The notes below the pieces were generated by a model that was given only the letters and a program-made list of their open reading frames with translations, was not told the DNA's origin and did not search any database. A DNA stretch of 64,000 nt from Rhodobacteraceae bacterium Araon29 (GTDB lineage Bacteria > Pseudomonadota > Alphaproteobacteria > Rhodobacterales > Rhodobacteraceae), in contig CP046865.1 in assembly GCA_039640505.1 (NCBI GenBank), positions 1,178,001 through 1,242,000 on the forward strand, in the 5' to 3' direction. Both the position numbers and the translations under genes were made by a program. Positions within the stretch are counted from its first letter, which is position 1. Every line of letters starts with the position of its first letter. Of the stretch, positions 56,718 through 64,000 are shown piece by piece.

Positions 56718-57644
56718 TCATCTGTTTGACGAGCTTATTTCGCGCGCAATCTGTTGAAAAATCGGGCGCGCTTCAGCAAGGCTTAGCCCAGGGGAAAGAC
56801 GTGGATCATAAAGCATTTTGAGCAAAATTTCATCGTGATCTGTCAAAAATGCAAATTCATCATCATCATTGAATATTGAGGGACGTGCACGAAGGCTATC
56901 ATTGCTTAGACCGAGGCCCTGGGAAATTTCTTCGTGAATACAAGCAAGCTTTAGGATGTCTGGATGTTCTGCCCGAATTACTGCGAGCGCATGAGAATAA
57001 ACATCTTCTGTCTCCGGGTCCGAAAATGCCAGAACCAAGCAATGAATGTTTCGCGGCATTTGGGTAATAATGCGCTTTGCCGCAGATCCTATAGGAGCCC
57101 CTTGGGCTTTCAAAGTGTCTAGCATAAAAGGGTGCTCATCTTCGCGGGAAATCAAAACATCGAAATTACTGTTTTGTGAAACCATCCGCATGGGGTGGTT
57201 AGTCACTTGGGCAAGTTTGGAAACAAAATCAGAAATATTTTTTTCATCCTCTGCCCGGGTAAGTTCAGAAATTGAAGGGCCAAAATGTACTTTGACCCTG
57301 ATCGGAGAAACCCATTTTGATAATTTAGCGTTTTCGCCTTTGGATTTTTCAAAAGTGCTGCCGCGTTGATACTCATCATAAAAAACCACAGTTTCGAAAT
57401 TTTCCAAAAGATCTCTCATGTCAAAAGGTACATCCTTTGCACGCTGATCCGTTCGCAAAAGTCCGCGTGAGCGCAGTGTTACTTCTAATTGTCGATAGTA
57501 CTTTTCCAGTGCTTTAGACGCCTGTGGAGTTCCCATTTCGTACTCTGGTGGCGGCCAAGACAGCGGTGATGGACGCTCGGCGCACCCTGAAAGCAGGATC
57601 AGCGCTGCTATTTTTAAGCAAAGAAAACGTAAAGACACTAGCAT
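56718..57644 (-). CDS. DUF2927 lipoprotein
   Basis: This 308-residue precursor has a signal peptide and lipobox ending at Cys21 (LLSGC). The C-terminal part matches DUF2927, with CIHEEISQGLGLSNDSLRARPSIFND and LKMLYDPRLSPG (about 235-285). The His-Glu-Glu pattern in CIHEE resembles a metallopeptidase zinc site, but a full HExxH motif is not present. The function is unknown. The gene looks AT-richer than most neighbours. Confidence 0.82.
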   Translation of the reverse strand: MLVSLRFLCLKIAALILLSGCAERPSPLSWPPPEYEMGTPQASKALEKYYRQLEVTLRSRGLLRTDQRAKDVPFDMRDLLENFETVVFYDEYQRGSTFEKSKGENAKLSKWVSPIRVKVHFGPSISELTRAEDEKNISDFVSKLAQVTNHPMRMVSQNSNFDVLISREDEHPFMLDTLKAQGAPIGSAAKRIITQMPRNIHCLVLAFSDPETEDVYSHALAVIRAEHPDILKLACIHEEISQGLGLSNDSLRARPSIFNDDDEFAFLTDHDEILLKMLYDPRLSPGLSLAEARPIFQQIAREISSSNR

Positions 57645-57797
57645 CGAATTCCGCCGGTTTGAGCCTCACGTGGGATTCGACGTATTTGATGATGTTCAGT
57701 CTTGTAAATCAACTGCATAGCAAAGTTCCTTGCCCTGATCCCAACACTATCACCTCACAAAAGTGAAAGAAAAGCAGCAGCCAAAGGGATCATAGCC

Positions 57798-58616
57798 TTA
57801 TGACTTTGTGTTATGCTGTCGCTCCATTGCCAGTTTGCGGCTATAGCCGGATTGAATAATTTCAACCCCGACCAAAACCAATACACTGAAGTAGAATGTT
57901 GTTTTTGACATGGGTATAACTTCATAGCCAAAAAACTTAAGCGCTAAAGATGGATCATGCATCGCATGCGCTGCTGCTTGGCCGCTTTCACCCAACAGAA
58001 CAATGCCAACAATAAGCAAAATGAAAAGGCCAAGAACCTCATACATGCGGTTTCGTTCAAGAAATTTTGTCACCCCATCTGCTAAGACCAGCATGGCAAT
58101 GCCGGACATAATAATTGCGGCCGCTAAAATTGGGAACACATCTGTAATGGCCAAAGCTGATAAGACTGAATCAAAAGAGAAAATAAGATTCATCAAGACA
58201 ATCATTAGCACCACCTGAACCGCAGATTTGCTACCTTTGCCGTTCACGTCCTTATCAAGATGCTCAATGCTCAGCATGTGTGAGATTTCTTTAACCGCCG
58301 TGTAAATGATAAAAACACCGCCAAGAATAAAGACGCAGGTGGCAAAATTAACGCCGCCTTCAATCACGCCTACCCAGTTAAAAACATAAAACGGGCTCGC
58401 CATTGCATCAATCAAACGGATCATTGCGAACAGGAGAACGACACGCAATACCACGGCAAGAATAATGCCCCAAAATCGAACAGCTTTCTGATGAGCAGCT
58501 GGCGCCCGCTGGCTTTCGATCGAGATATAAAGCAGGTTATCAAATCCTAAAACCGCTTGCAGGAAACAAAGCATAAGCAAGCTGCCAAGATTTTCCAAAG
58601 TTAATAAGTCTGCCAT
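57798..58616 (-). CDS. TerC family integral membrane protein
   Basis: This 272-residue protein has seven to nine hydrophobic segments and the TerC signature acidic residues in VLGFDNLLYI (about 22-32) and LIFSFDSVLSAL (about 146-157). TerC proteins are linked to metal efflux, mainly Mn(II), and metalation of exported enzymes. No manganese riboswitch was seen upstream. The gene lies between the DUF2927 gene and the pseudouridine synthase gene, both on the same strand. Confidence 0.9.
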   Translation of the reverse strand: MADLLTLENLGSLLMLCFLQAVLGFDNLLYISIESQRAPAAHQKAVRFWGIILAVVLRVVLLFAMIRLIDAMASPFYVFNWVGVIEGGVNFATCVFILGGVFIIYTAVKEISHMLSIEHLDKDVNGKGSKSAVQVVLMIVLMNLIFSFDSVLSALAITDVFPILAAAIIMSGIAMLVLADGVTKFLERNRMYEVLGLFILLIVGIVLLGESGQAAAHAMHDPSLALKFFGYEVIPMSKTTFYFSVLVLVGVEIIQSGYSRKLAMERQHNTKS

Positions 58617-58676
58617 AGTGATTTTCCTTAAATCTGCTGCAATGAGATGATTATAACTTGAATGTGGTTAGGAGTT

Positions 58677-59462
58677 TTAGCGCGTGCGTTTCCTTTTGGG
58701 AACCGGCTTTGAAGGTTTTTGCTCAGAAGGTTGTTCAATGCCCAATTGGTCTCGCACAACGCGCCTGCGCACTTCCTCAACAGCGCCGGTTTTTAAATTG
58801 CCCAATTGAAAAGGACCGTAAGAAATTCTTATCAGTCTATTAACATTCAACCCTAGGCTTTCCATGGCACGGCGAATTTCTCTGTTTTTACCTTCGCGCA
58901 GCCCGATCGTCAGCCAGGCATTGGCGCCTTGTTGGCGATCAATTACAACAGACATTGGGCGAAATTTTTCGCCCTCTACGCTGATGCCTTTTTCCAGTGG
59001 CTTCATCATGTCTTCTGTTGGCCTGCCATTGATACGCACCCGATAGCGCCGCAGCCAACCGGTCGAGGGCAGCTCAAGTCGGCGTTTGGCCTCTCCATCG
59101 TTGGTCAGCAATAGCAATCCTTCTGAATTTAGATCAAGCCGGCCGACATTCATCACCCGTGGCATGTCCGGAGGCAATACATCAAAAATTGTCTTGCGGC
59201 CCTGCTCGTCTTGCGATGTGCTCACCACTCCGACTGGCTTGTGAAAGAGCCAAAGACGGGTGGGTTCAGCCGCCACTAAAGGCTTTCCATCAACTAAGAT
59301 TTTGTCCTTTTCGGTCACGTTTAAGGCCGGAGAGGTTATTTTCTTTCCATTCACCGAAACTCGGCCAGCAGTGATCATGCGCTCGGCTTCGCGGCGGCTG
59401 GCCAGACCAGAACGGGCAATGACTTTCGCAATACGGTCGCCAGAAGGTGTTTTTTGTTCCAT
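58677..59462 (-). CDS. 23S rRNA pseudouridine synthase, RluB/RsuA family
   Basis: This enzyme converts uridine to pseudouridine in rRNA. ATG 59462 ([17 protein letters not shown]) gives 261 residues; an in-frame ATG at 59516 is possible but adds 18 atypical residues and leaves only a few bases before tadA. The N-terminal S4 RNA-binding domain (about 10-60) precedes the catalytic domain with [18 protein letters not shown] (Asp nucleophile near 108). The C-terminus is basic. It resembles RluB more than RsuA, but I cannot fix the target. It is divergent from tadA. Confidence 0.88.
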   Translation of the reverse strand: MEQKTPSGDRIAKVIARSGLASRREAERMITAGRVSVNGKKITSPALNVTEKDKILVDGKPLVAAEPTRLWLFHKPVGVVSTSQDEQGRKTIFDVLPPDMPRVMNVGRLDLNSEGLLLLTNDGEAKRRLELPSTGWLRRYRVRINGRPTEDMMKPLEKGISVEGEKFRPMSVVIDRQQGANAWLTIGLREGKNREIRRAMESLGLNVNRLIRISYGPFQLGNLKTGAVEEVRRRVVRDQLGIEQPSEQKPSKPVPKRKRTR

Positions 59463-59525
59463 GATTTGGGCTTTAGGCCAATTTTTCGACTTGTGAAAGG
59501 GGCATTCAGCAGTCATCTAAATCAA

Positions 59526-59978
59526 ATGGCATTTACAAGTTTTATGCAAATCGCACTTAAAGAGGCCCGCGCCGCAGCCCAGCGGGGTGAAGTTCCTGTA
59601 GGGGCCGTAGTGGTTTCTGCTGAGGGGCAGATTGTGGCGCGGGCGGGGAACCGGATGCGGGAAACCTGTGATCCTTCGGCGCATGCAGAGCTGCTTGCCA
59701 TCCGCGCAGCCTGCGCCGAACTGGGCCAAGAGCGGCTGAGCGGGCATGATTTATATGTCACGCTTGAGCCTTGTGCCATGTGCGCCGGTTTGATCGCAGC
59801 AGCGCGCATTCGGCGGCTTTATTATGCTGCTTCGGATCCAAAGTCAGGTGGTGTTGAGCATGGTGCACGGGTTTTTAATCACCCGCAAAGCCACCATAAG
59901 CCAGAAGTTTACCCCAACATATCCGAAGCAGAATCCCAACAGCTGCTGAAAGAATTTTTCAATAAAATCAGAGGGTAA
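59526..59978 (+). CDS. tadA: tRNA-specific adenosine deaminase
   Basis: TadA deaminates the wobble adenosine of tRNA-Arg to inosine. ATG 59526 gives 150 residues. The zinc site is H53-A-E55 in SAHAELLAI and C83/C86 in EPCAMC, with E55 the proton shuttle. The ORF opens upstream at 59454 but that region belongs to the divergent promoter. It is followed by a hairpin (59993-60019) shared with the convergent ileS gene. Confidence 0.95.
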   Translation: MAFTSFMQIALKEARAAAQRGEVPVGAVVVSAEGQIVARAGNRMRETCDPSAHAELLAIRAACAELGQERLSGHDLYVTLEPCAMCAGLIAAARIRRLYYAASDPKSGGVEHGARVFNHPQSHHKPEVYPNISEAESQQLLKEFFNKIRG

Positions 59979-59992
59979 GATAGTTCTGAAAG

Positions 59993-60019
59993 CAGAGCCG
60001 ATAAAAAGTACCGGCTCTG
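59993..60019. terminator. Bidirectional terminator between tadA and ileS
   Basis: CAGAGCCG (59993-60000) pairs with CGGCTCTG (60012-60019) around an 11-nt loop. The stem is GC-rich and lies in the 55-bp gap between the convergent stop codons of tadA and ileS. A TTTTTT run at 60030-60035 is further away, so it is not a perfect intrinsic terminator in either direction. Confidence 0.6.
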
Positions 60020-60033
60020 ACTTGCAGGATTTT

Positions 60034-62925
60034 TTAGCCTAACGCATCATTACAGCGCTTACAGGTGCCCGGGTGGAAATGAAGACCGACATCGGGCAGG
60101 ATTTTCCAGCAGCGCTGGCATTTCTGCCCCTCTGCCTTGGCAAAGACCACGGCAATATCATCCTCTGCGCCGTCCAGCGTAAACGCACCATCGGGCGCTG
60201 GGCCGGCTTTTAGGGTGATCGCCGAGGTGATGCAAAGGTCGGCAAAGGGCACAGATTGCAGGGTCTGTATCGCGTCAGTATCGCGGAGGTATACCGTTGG
60301 TGCCGCTTCAAGGCTTGCGCCAATGACTTTTTCAGTGCGCTGGACTTCCAGAGCGGCTGTGACCACCCGCCGCGCTGCCCGAATTTTTGCCCATTTTTCG
60401 GCCAAAGCATCATCACGCCACTGCGACGGCGTGTCTGGAAAATCCTGAAGATGGATTGAGCTTTTCTCGCCGGGGAACCGCTCAAGCCAGACCTCTTCCA
60501 TGGTGAATACCAGAACTGGTGCAAGCCAAGCGGTCAGACGGTGAAACAGTATATCCAGTACGGTGCGCGCCGCACGGCGTTCGGATGTGTCCCCGTCGCA
60601 ATACAGCACATCTTTGCGCACATCGAAGTAAAACGCTGACAAATCCACGGTCGCAAAGGTAAAGACTGCCTGAAAGACGCCCTGAAAATCATGCGCGGCA
60701 TAGCCCTTTCGCACAGTTTCATCCAGAACCGCCAGACGGTGCAAAACCCATTTTTCCAGCTCTGGCATCTCTGCGGCATCAATCCGATCTGCCTCGCTAA
60801 AATCGGAAAGTGAACCGAGCATGAAGCGCAGCGTGTTGCGCAGGCGGCGATAACTGTCAGCCACGCCTTTAAGGATTTCCGGGCCAATGCGCAGGTCAGC
60901 TGAGTAATCCGATTGCGCCACCCATAGGCGCAGAATATCCGCGCCATATTGTTTCACAACATGGTCTGGCGCCACGGTATTGCCCATGGACTTGGACATT
61001 TTCATGCCCTTTTCATCTAGCGTAAAGCCATGGGTCAGCGCGCCGTGATAGGGCGCGCGTCCGCGCGTGCCGCAAGCTTGCAGCATCGACGAATGAAACC
61101 ATCCTCGGTGCTGGTCAGTGCCTTCCAGATAAAGATCGGCAAGCCCATCGTGCGAACCATCTTCGCGGTCGCGCAGCACAAAGGCGTGGGTTGATCCGCT
61201 ATCGAACCACACATCAAGAATATCAAACACCTGCTGATAGGCATCTGGATCCACAAGGCCGGACAGAAACCGTTCTTTCGCCCCATCTTTATACCACGCA
61301 TCTGCACCTTCGGTTTCAAACACTTCGGCAATTCGGGCGTTAACCTCGGGGCTTCGCAGCAAAAACTCCTCGTCTGAGGGCAATGCGCCAACCTTGGTAA
61401 AGCAGGTCAGTGGCACACCCCACGCGCGTTGTCGTGACAGCACCCAGTCAGGCCGCGCTTCAATCATAGAATAAAGCCGGTTGCGTCCGGTTTGCGGTGT
61501 CCATTTAACCAACTGGTCAATTGAATTTAATGCACGCTCACGGATGGTTTTACCGTAGTCGTCTTGACCATCGCCCACAGGGCGGTCGATGGCGGCAAAC
61601 CATTGTGGCGTATTTCGAAAAATCACTGGTGCTTTTGAGCGCCAAGAATGGGGATAGCTATGCTCTAAGCGGCCGCGTGCGATGATGCCCCCGGCTTCAA
61701 CCAATTTTGCGATTACTGCTTGGTTGGCTTTGCCCTCTTTTCCCTTTCGGTCAAAAACTTCAAGCCCTGCAAAAAGGGGGACATGCGGTAGAAATTCGGA
61801 TGCCTCGCCAACATTATGGGTCATGCGGTCGGTCCAGCCGCGTTTGACAAAACACTCATAGTCGTCGGCGCCGTGCGACGGGGCGGTGTGTACAAAACCT
61901 GTGCCGGCATCATCCGTGACATGATCGCCGTCAATCATCGGCACATCATAGGCCCAAAACGCATCCAGCTTTGCAAACGGGTGCACACAGGTTGCCTCGG
62001 CAAGCTCAGAGCCTGCCACATCGCGCAGCCGCGTAAACTCGGTCACCCGGGACTTGGTCAGACAGTCTTGGGCTAAAGCATCGGCAAAAAGATATATTTC
62101 ACCGGGCTTGGTCCAGCTTTCTTCTTCGGTGGCATCGACTTGATACAGCCCATAGGAAATCTCGGGGTTATAGGCGATGGCCTTGTTGGACGGAATGGTC
62201 CAAGGGGTTGTTGTCCAGATCACAACCCGCGCAGTTTCAAGTCCCTTAGGGGCTGTTTTGAACGCAAATGGCACCCAGATGGTGTGCGACTTGTGATCGT
62301 GATATTCGATTTCCGCCTCGGCCAGTGCGGTTTTTTCCACTGGCGACCACATGACGGGTTTTGAGCCCTGATACAGCGTGCCGTTCATCAGGAATTTCAT
62401 AAACTCTTCGGCAATCACCCGTTCGGAATGAAAATCCATGGTCAGATAGGGTTTTTCCCATTTGCCGGTGACCCCAAGACGTTTGAACTCTTCACGCTGG
62501 ATGGACACCCATTTATCCGCAAAGGCGCGGCATTCCTGACGGAAATCCACCACAGGCACGTCGTCTTTGTTGCGCCCCTTTTGGCGATAGCTCTCTTCAA
62601 TTTTCCACTCGATCGGCAAGCCGTGGCAATCCCAACCGGGCACATAAAGCGCGTCATGCCCCATCATCTGGTGGCCGCGCACAACCATGTCCTTTAAGAT
62701 TTTATTCAGCGCGTGGCCAATGTGCAGATTGCCGTTGGCATAGGGGGGCCCATCATGCAGGATATAGGGCTTGCGGCCGGTTTTTTCCCTAAGCCGGTCA
62801 TAGATGCCCATTTTTTCCCAGCGGACCAGCCAGTCGGGTTCGCGCTTTGGCAGGCCTGCGCGCATTGGAAAGTCGGTTTTTGGCAAATTTAAAGTGTCTT
62901 TGTAGTCGGGGGTCTCGGCGCACAT
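60034..62925 (-). CDS. ileS: Isoleucyl-tRNA synthetase
   Basis: IleS charges tRNA-Ile. ATG 62925 (MCAETPDYKDTLNLPKTDFPMR), with AAGGA about 10 nt upstream, gives 963 residues; the ORF opens at 62982. The class I HIGH motif is at 68-71 in NGNLHIGHAL, and KMSKS is near 640. The editing (CP1) domain lies between them. The C-terminal zinc motif is CQRCW ... CKRCND. It is convergent with tadA. Confidence 0.96.
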   Translation of the reverse strand: MCAETPDYKDTLNLPKTDFPMRAGLPKREPDWLVRWEKMGIYDRLREKTGRKPYILHDGPPYANGNLHIGHALNKILKDMVVRGHQMMGHDALYVPGWDCHGLPIEWKIEESYRQKGRNKDDVPVVDFRQECRAFADKWVSIQREEFKRLGVTGKWEKPYLTMDFHSERVIAEEFMKFLMNGTLYQGSKPVMWSPVEKTALAEAEIEYHDHKSHTIWVPFAFKTAPKGLETARVVIWTTTPWTIPSNKAIAYNPEISYGLYQVDATEEESWTKPGEIYLFADALAQDCLTKSRVTEFTRLRDVAGSELAEATCVHPFAKLDAFWAYDVPMIDGDHVTDDAGTGFVHTAPSHGADDYECFVKRGWTDRMTHNVGEASEFLPHVPLFAGLEVFDRKGKEGKANQAVIAKLVEAGGIIARGRLEHSYPHSWRSKAPVIFRNTPQWFAAIDRPVGDGQDDYGKTIRERALNSIDQLVKWTPQTGRNRLYSMIEARPDWVLSRQRAWGVPLTCFTKVGALPSDEEFLLRSPEVNARIAEVFETEGADAWYKDGAKERFLSGLVDPDAYQQVFDILDVWFDSGSTHAFVLRDREDGSHDGLADLYLEGTDQHRGWFHSSMLQACGTRGRAPYHGALTHGFTLDEKGMKMSKSMGNTVAPDHVVKQYGADILRLWVAQSDYSADLRIGPEILKGVADSYRRLRNTLRFMLGSLSDFSEADRIDAAEMPELEKWVLHRLAVLDETVRKGYAAHDFQGVFQAVFTFATVDLSAFYFDVRKDVLYCDGDTSERRAARTVLDILFHRLTAWLAPVLVFTMEEVWLERFPGEKSSIHLQDFPDTPSQWRDDALAEKWAKIRAARRVVTAALEVQRTEKVIGASLEAAPTVYLRDTDAIQTLQSVPFADLCITSAITLKAGPAPDGAFTLDGAEDDIAVVFAKAEGQKCQRCWKILPDVGLHFHPGTCKRCNDALG

Positions 62926-62991
62926 TTCACGTCGTCCTTGAATAAACTTTAGGGCTGAAGGAGGGGCAGCGCGATGTCTCAAGCGCCTTAT

Positions 62992-63022
62992 CCCGGCGGC
63001 TCGTCTGGATCAGAGCGCCGGG
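62992..63022. promoter_or_regulatory. GC-rich inverted repeat upstream of ileS
   Basis: CCCGGCG (62992-62998) and CGCCGGG (63016-63022) form a 7-bp inverted repeat with a 17-nt spacer, between the ileS start (62925) and the Rrf2 gene end (63096). It could be a terminator for the Rrf2 gene or part of the ileS leader. There is no T-run on the minus strand. Confidence 0.35.
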
Positions 63023-63095
63023 CATATAATTCGTATAATGATCGCATGCATATAGGTCATTTGATGCCGCTTATAAACTTGTGTTGACCTGCGGT

Positions 63096-63554
63096 CTAGG
63101 GGTTAGAGATGTGATTTTGCTCGGCAAGTGATAAAAGCTTGCGTAACCCTGAGTTTTGACCGCTGGCCAGCGCCAGTGATGTTTTGTCCAGTTCTTCGAA
63201 GAACGCATTCTGGGCATTTTTAAGCGGTTGGTAAAGGCCGCATACAGGCAGTATCAAACACGAACACGCGCCAGGGCTTTCGCAGTCAACAAGGGCGGTG
63301 TTTTGGCTCAGCGCGCGCGTTATCTCGCCCAAAGTGGTGTCTTTGGGCGATTTTGAAAGCTTTAACCCTCCGTTTCGTCCGCGCTCAGAGCGGATCAGGC
63401 CGGCTTTGACAAGGGTTGAGCAAACCTTGGCCAGATGATGATCCGATAGATCGAAAGTTTTAGCGATTTTTTGCACGGAAAGCTTTTGTGGATGCACCAC
63501 CGCCAAATGCAGCATCACACGAAGTCCGAAGTCTGTAAATTTACCAAGTTGCAT
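63096..63554 (-). CDS. nsrR: Rrf2 family regulator, NsrR-like (nitric-oxide sensor)
   Basis: This 152-residue protein begins MQLGKFTDFGLRVMLHLAVV, close to the NsrR pattern MQLT-FTDYGLR. The winged helix-turn-helix covers about 10-65. Four cysteines, CESPGACSCLILPVC, near 91-106, fit the iron-sulfur cluster ligands of the family; NsrR uses three of such Cys. NsrR proteins are repressors that release DNA on reaction with NO. It is divergent from a globin gene, and its promoter has a matching palindrome. Confidence 0.82.
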   Translation of the reverse strand: MQLGKFTDFGLRVMLHLAVVHPQKLSVQKIAKTFDLSDHHLAKVCSTLVKAGLIRSERGRNGGLKLSKSPKDTTLGEITRALSQNTALVDCESPGACSCLILPVCGLYQPLKNAQNAFFEELDKTSLALASGQNSGLRKLLSLAEQNHISNP

Positions 63555-63567
63555 GAGATTAATAATA

Positions 63568-63580
63568 GCATTTGAAATGC
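63568..63580. promoter_or_regulatory. NsrR-like operator 1
   Basis: GCATTTGAAATGC is a perfect 13-bp palindrome (6 + 1 + 6), 13 bp upstream of the Rrf2 gene ATG (63554). It resembles the NsrR motif built of ATGCATTT-type half sites. Its position would give autorepression. Confidence 0.65.
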
Positions 63581-63604
63581 GGAATAAAAAGTGCTAATAA
63601 ATAC

Positions 63605-63617
63605 GTATTTGAAATAC
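63605..63617. promoter_or_regulatory. NsrR-like operator 2
   Basis: GTATTTGAAATAC is a perfect 13-bp palindrome with the same ATTTGAAAT core as operator 1. Its centre is 37 bp away from the other centre, and it lies 18 bp upstream of the small membrane peptide ATG. It would control the peptide-globin genes. Confidence 0.65.
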
Positions 63618-63635
63618 TAAATATAGGAGATCACC

Positions 63636-63788
63636 ATGACTTTTGTCGATTTAATACTTTTGCCGGGTACATTGGTATGCCGGCGTATGGGAATAGAACC
63701 GGAAAGCGATCAGGGGCTCATCCGGTCTATGTTCAATATGTTGATCTATCTGGTTGTTATTCTATCTGCACTTTGGATATTCATGTGA
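63636..63788 (+). CDS. 50-residue single-pass membrane peptide
   Basis: The ATG at 63636 has GGAGA upstream. The 50-residue product has a cytoplasmic-looking N-terminal half (MTFVDLILLPGTLVCRRMG, acidic middle) and a hydrophobic C-terminal segment (MFNMLIYLVVILSALWIFM, about 32-50). I do not recognise a family. Its last codon ATG overlaps the globin GTG start, so the two are translationally coupled and probably both under NsrR-like control. Confidence 0.65.
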   Translation: MTFVDLILLPGTLVCRRMGIEPESDQGLIRSMFNMLIYLVVILSALWIFM

Positions 63789-64000
63789 GCGCAAGACAGC
63801 CAAGGGTGCCTGTCACCCATGCAGATATACAAAAAGTTGTTGGCAATTTTTATGCGCGGGTGCGCGGCCACCCACTGCTAGGGCCAATTTTCTTTTCGAC
63901 AATTTCTCATGACCCCGACCTGTGGCGGGAGCATGAGGAAAAAATTGCCCGTTTTTGGGCCAATGCTTTGCTGTATGAAAACCAATACTCCGGTAACCCA
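63785..64000 (+). CDS. Group III truncated haemoglobin, N-terminal part (cut by window edge)
   Basis: GTG 63785, overlapping the preceding stop codon, opens a frame of 72 codons to the window end. The sequence shows the group III (P) truncated globin start: VVGNFYARVRGHPLLGPIF (helix A/B), then DLWREHEEKIARFWANALL and YSGNP. Such proteins bind O2 and NO; some protect cells from NO or support respiration at low oxygen. The NsrR-like operators upstream fit a role in NO defence. The haem-ligand His is outside the window. Confidence 0.85.
   Translation, partial: MSARQPRVPVTHADIQKVVGNFYARVRGHPLLGPIFFSTISHDPDLWREHEEKIARFWANALLYENQYSGNP

Noticed and set aside
57645-58676. Manganese (yybP-ykoY) riboswitch before terC
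   Set aside because: The 60-bp leader between the pseudouridine synthase gene and terC is too short and lacks the conserved riboswitch motifs.
62926-63095. T-box or other riboswitch before ileS
   Set aside because: No T-box sequence is visible and such elements are a Gram-positive feature. Only a simple GC-rich inverted repeat is present.

Overview
The window looks like part of a chromosome from a marine alphaproteobacterium of the Roseobacter group (Rhodobacteraceae). The evidence is gene order and gene content: fsa-DUF484-xerC, ruvCAB followed by ybgC-tolQRAB-pal-ybgF-tilS-ftsH, sucCD-(DUF805)-sucAB-lpd, two DUF1127 mini-genes, and ethylmalonyl-CoA pathway genes mixed with TCA-cycle genes. 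GC content looks moderate (about 50-55% by eye). I found no tRNA, rRNA, CRISPR array, insertion sequence or phage gene. Both ends cut a gene: a xerC-like recombinase on the left and a group III truncated haemoglobin on the right.

Layout. 1-7.6 kb: xerC fragment, DUF484 protein and transaldolase-like fsa on the minus strand; then priA, an MFS carrier, a MATE carrier and prmA on the plus strand, and a DUF1127 mini-protein. 7.9-20.1 kb: a long plus-strand envelope and DNA-repair block (ruvCAB, an unknown gene, ybgC, tolQRAB, pal, cpoB/ybgF, tilS, ftsH) that ends at a good intrinsic terminator. 20.3-30.7 kb: a GST-like gene, then on the minus strand mdh, sucC, sucD, a DUF805 membrane protein, sucA, sucB and lpdA. 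30.8-36.1 kb: a TauE-type permease, an FkbM methyltransferase, and mcl2-nnrU-DUF1737-mch (ethylmalonyl-CoA pathway) followed by a DUF4344 peptidase. 36.3-40.6 kb: sdhC-sdhD-sdhA-[sulfotransferase]-sdhB. 40.6-46 kb: a lipoprotein, a DUF1989 protein, an unusual SHMT-like enzyme, deoD, a GNAT protein, a second DUF1127 gene and a LysR regulator. 46.1-49.8 kb: divergent ecm and ccr. 49.9-51.6 kb: a LuxR/LuxI quorum-sensing pair with a small upstream ORF. 51.6-60 kb: a RecD-like helicase, an acyl-CoA ligase plus acyl-CoA dehydrogenase pair, dtd, a DUF2927 lipoprotein, TerC, an RluB-type pseudouridine synthase and tadA. 60-64 kb: ileS, then an NsrR-like Rrf2 regulator divergent from a 50-residue membrane peptide and a truncated globin.

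How it works together. About half of the window serves acetyl-CoA and C4 metabolism. The sdh, suc, lpd and mdh genes give the TCA steps from 2-oxoglutarate to oxaloacetate, except fumarase. Ccr, Ecm, mesaconyl-CoA hydratase and malyl-CoA thioesterase belong to the ethylmalonyl-CoA route for acetate and C2 assimilation, which feeds the same C4 pool. The best regulatory signal I found is a pair of GTGATCAC palindromes, 20-21 bp apart, upstream of both the suc operon and the sdh operon. They suggest one uncharacterised regulator for both operons. A second clear signal is two 13-bp NsrR-like palindromes between the Rrf2 gene and the globin genes.
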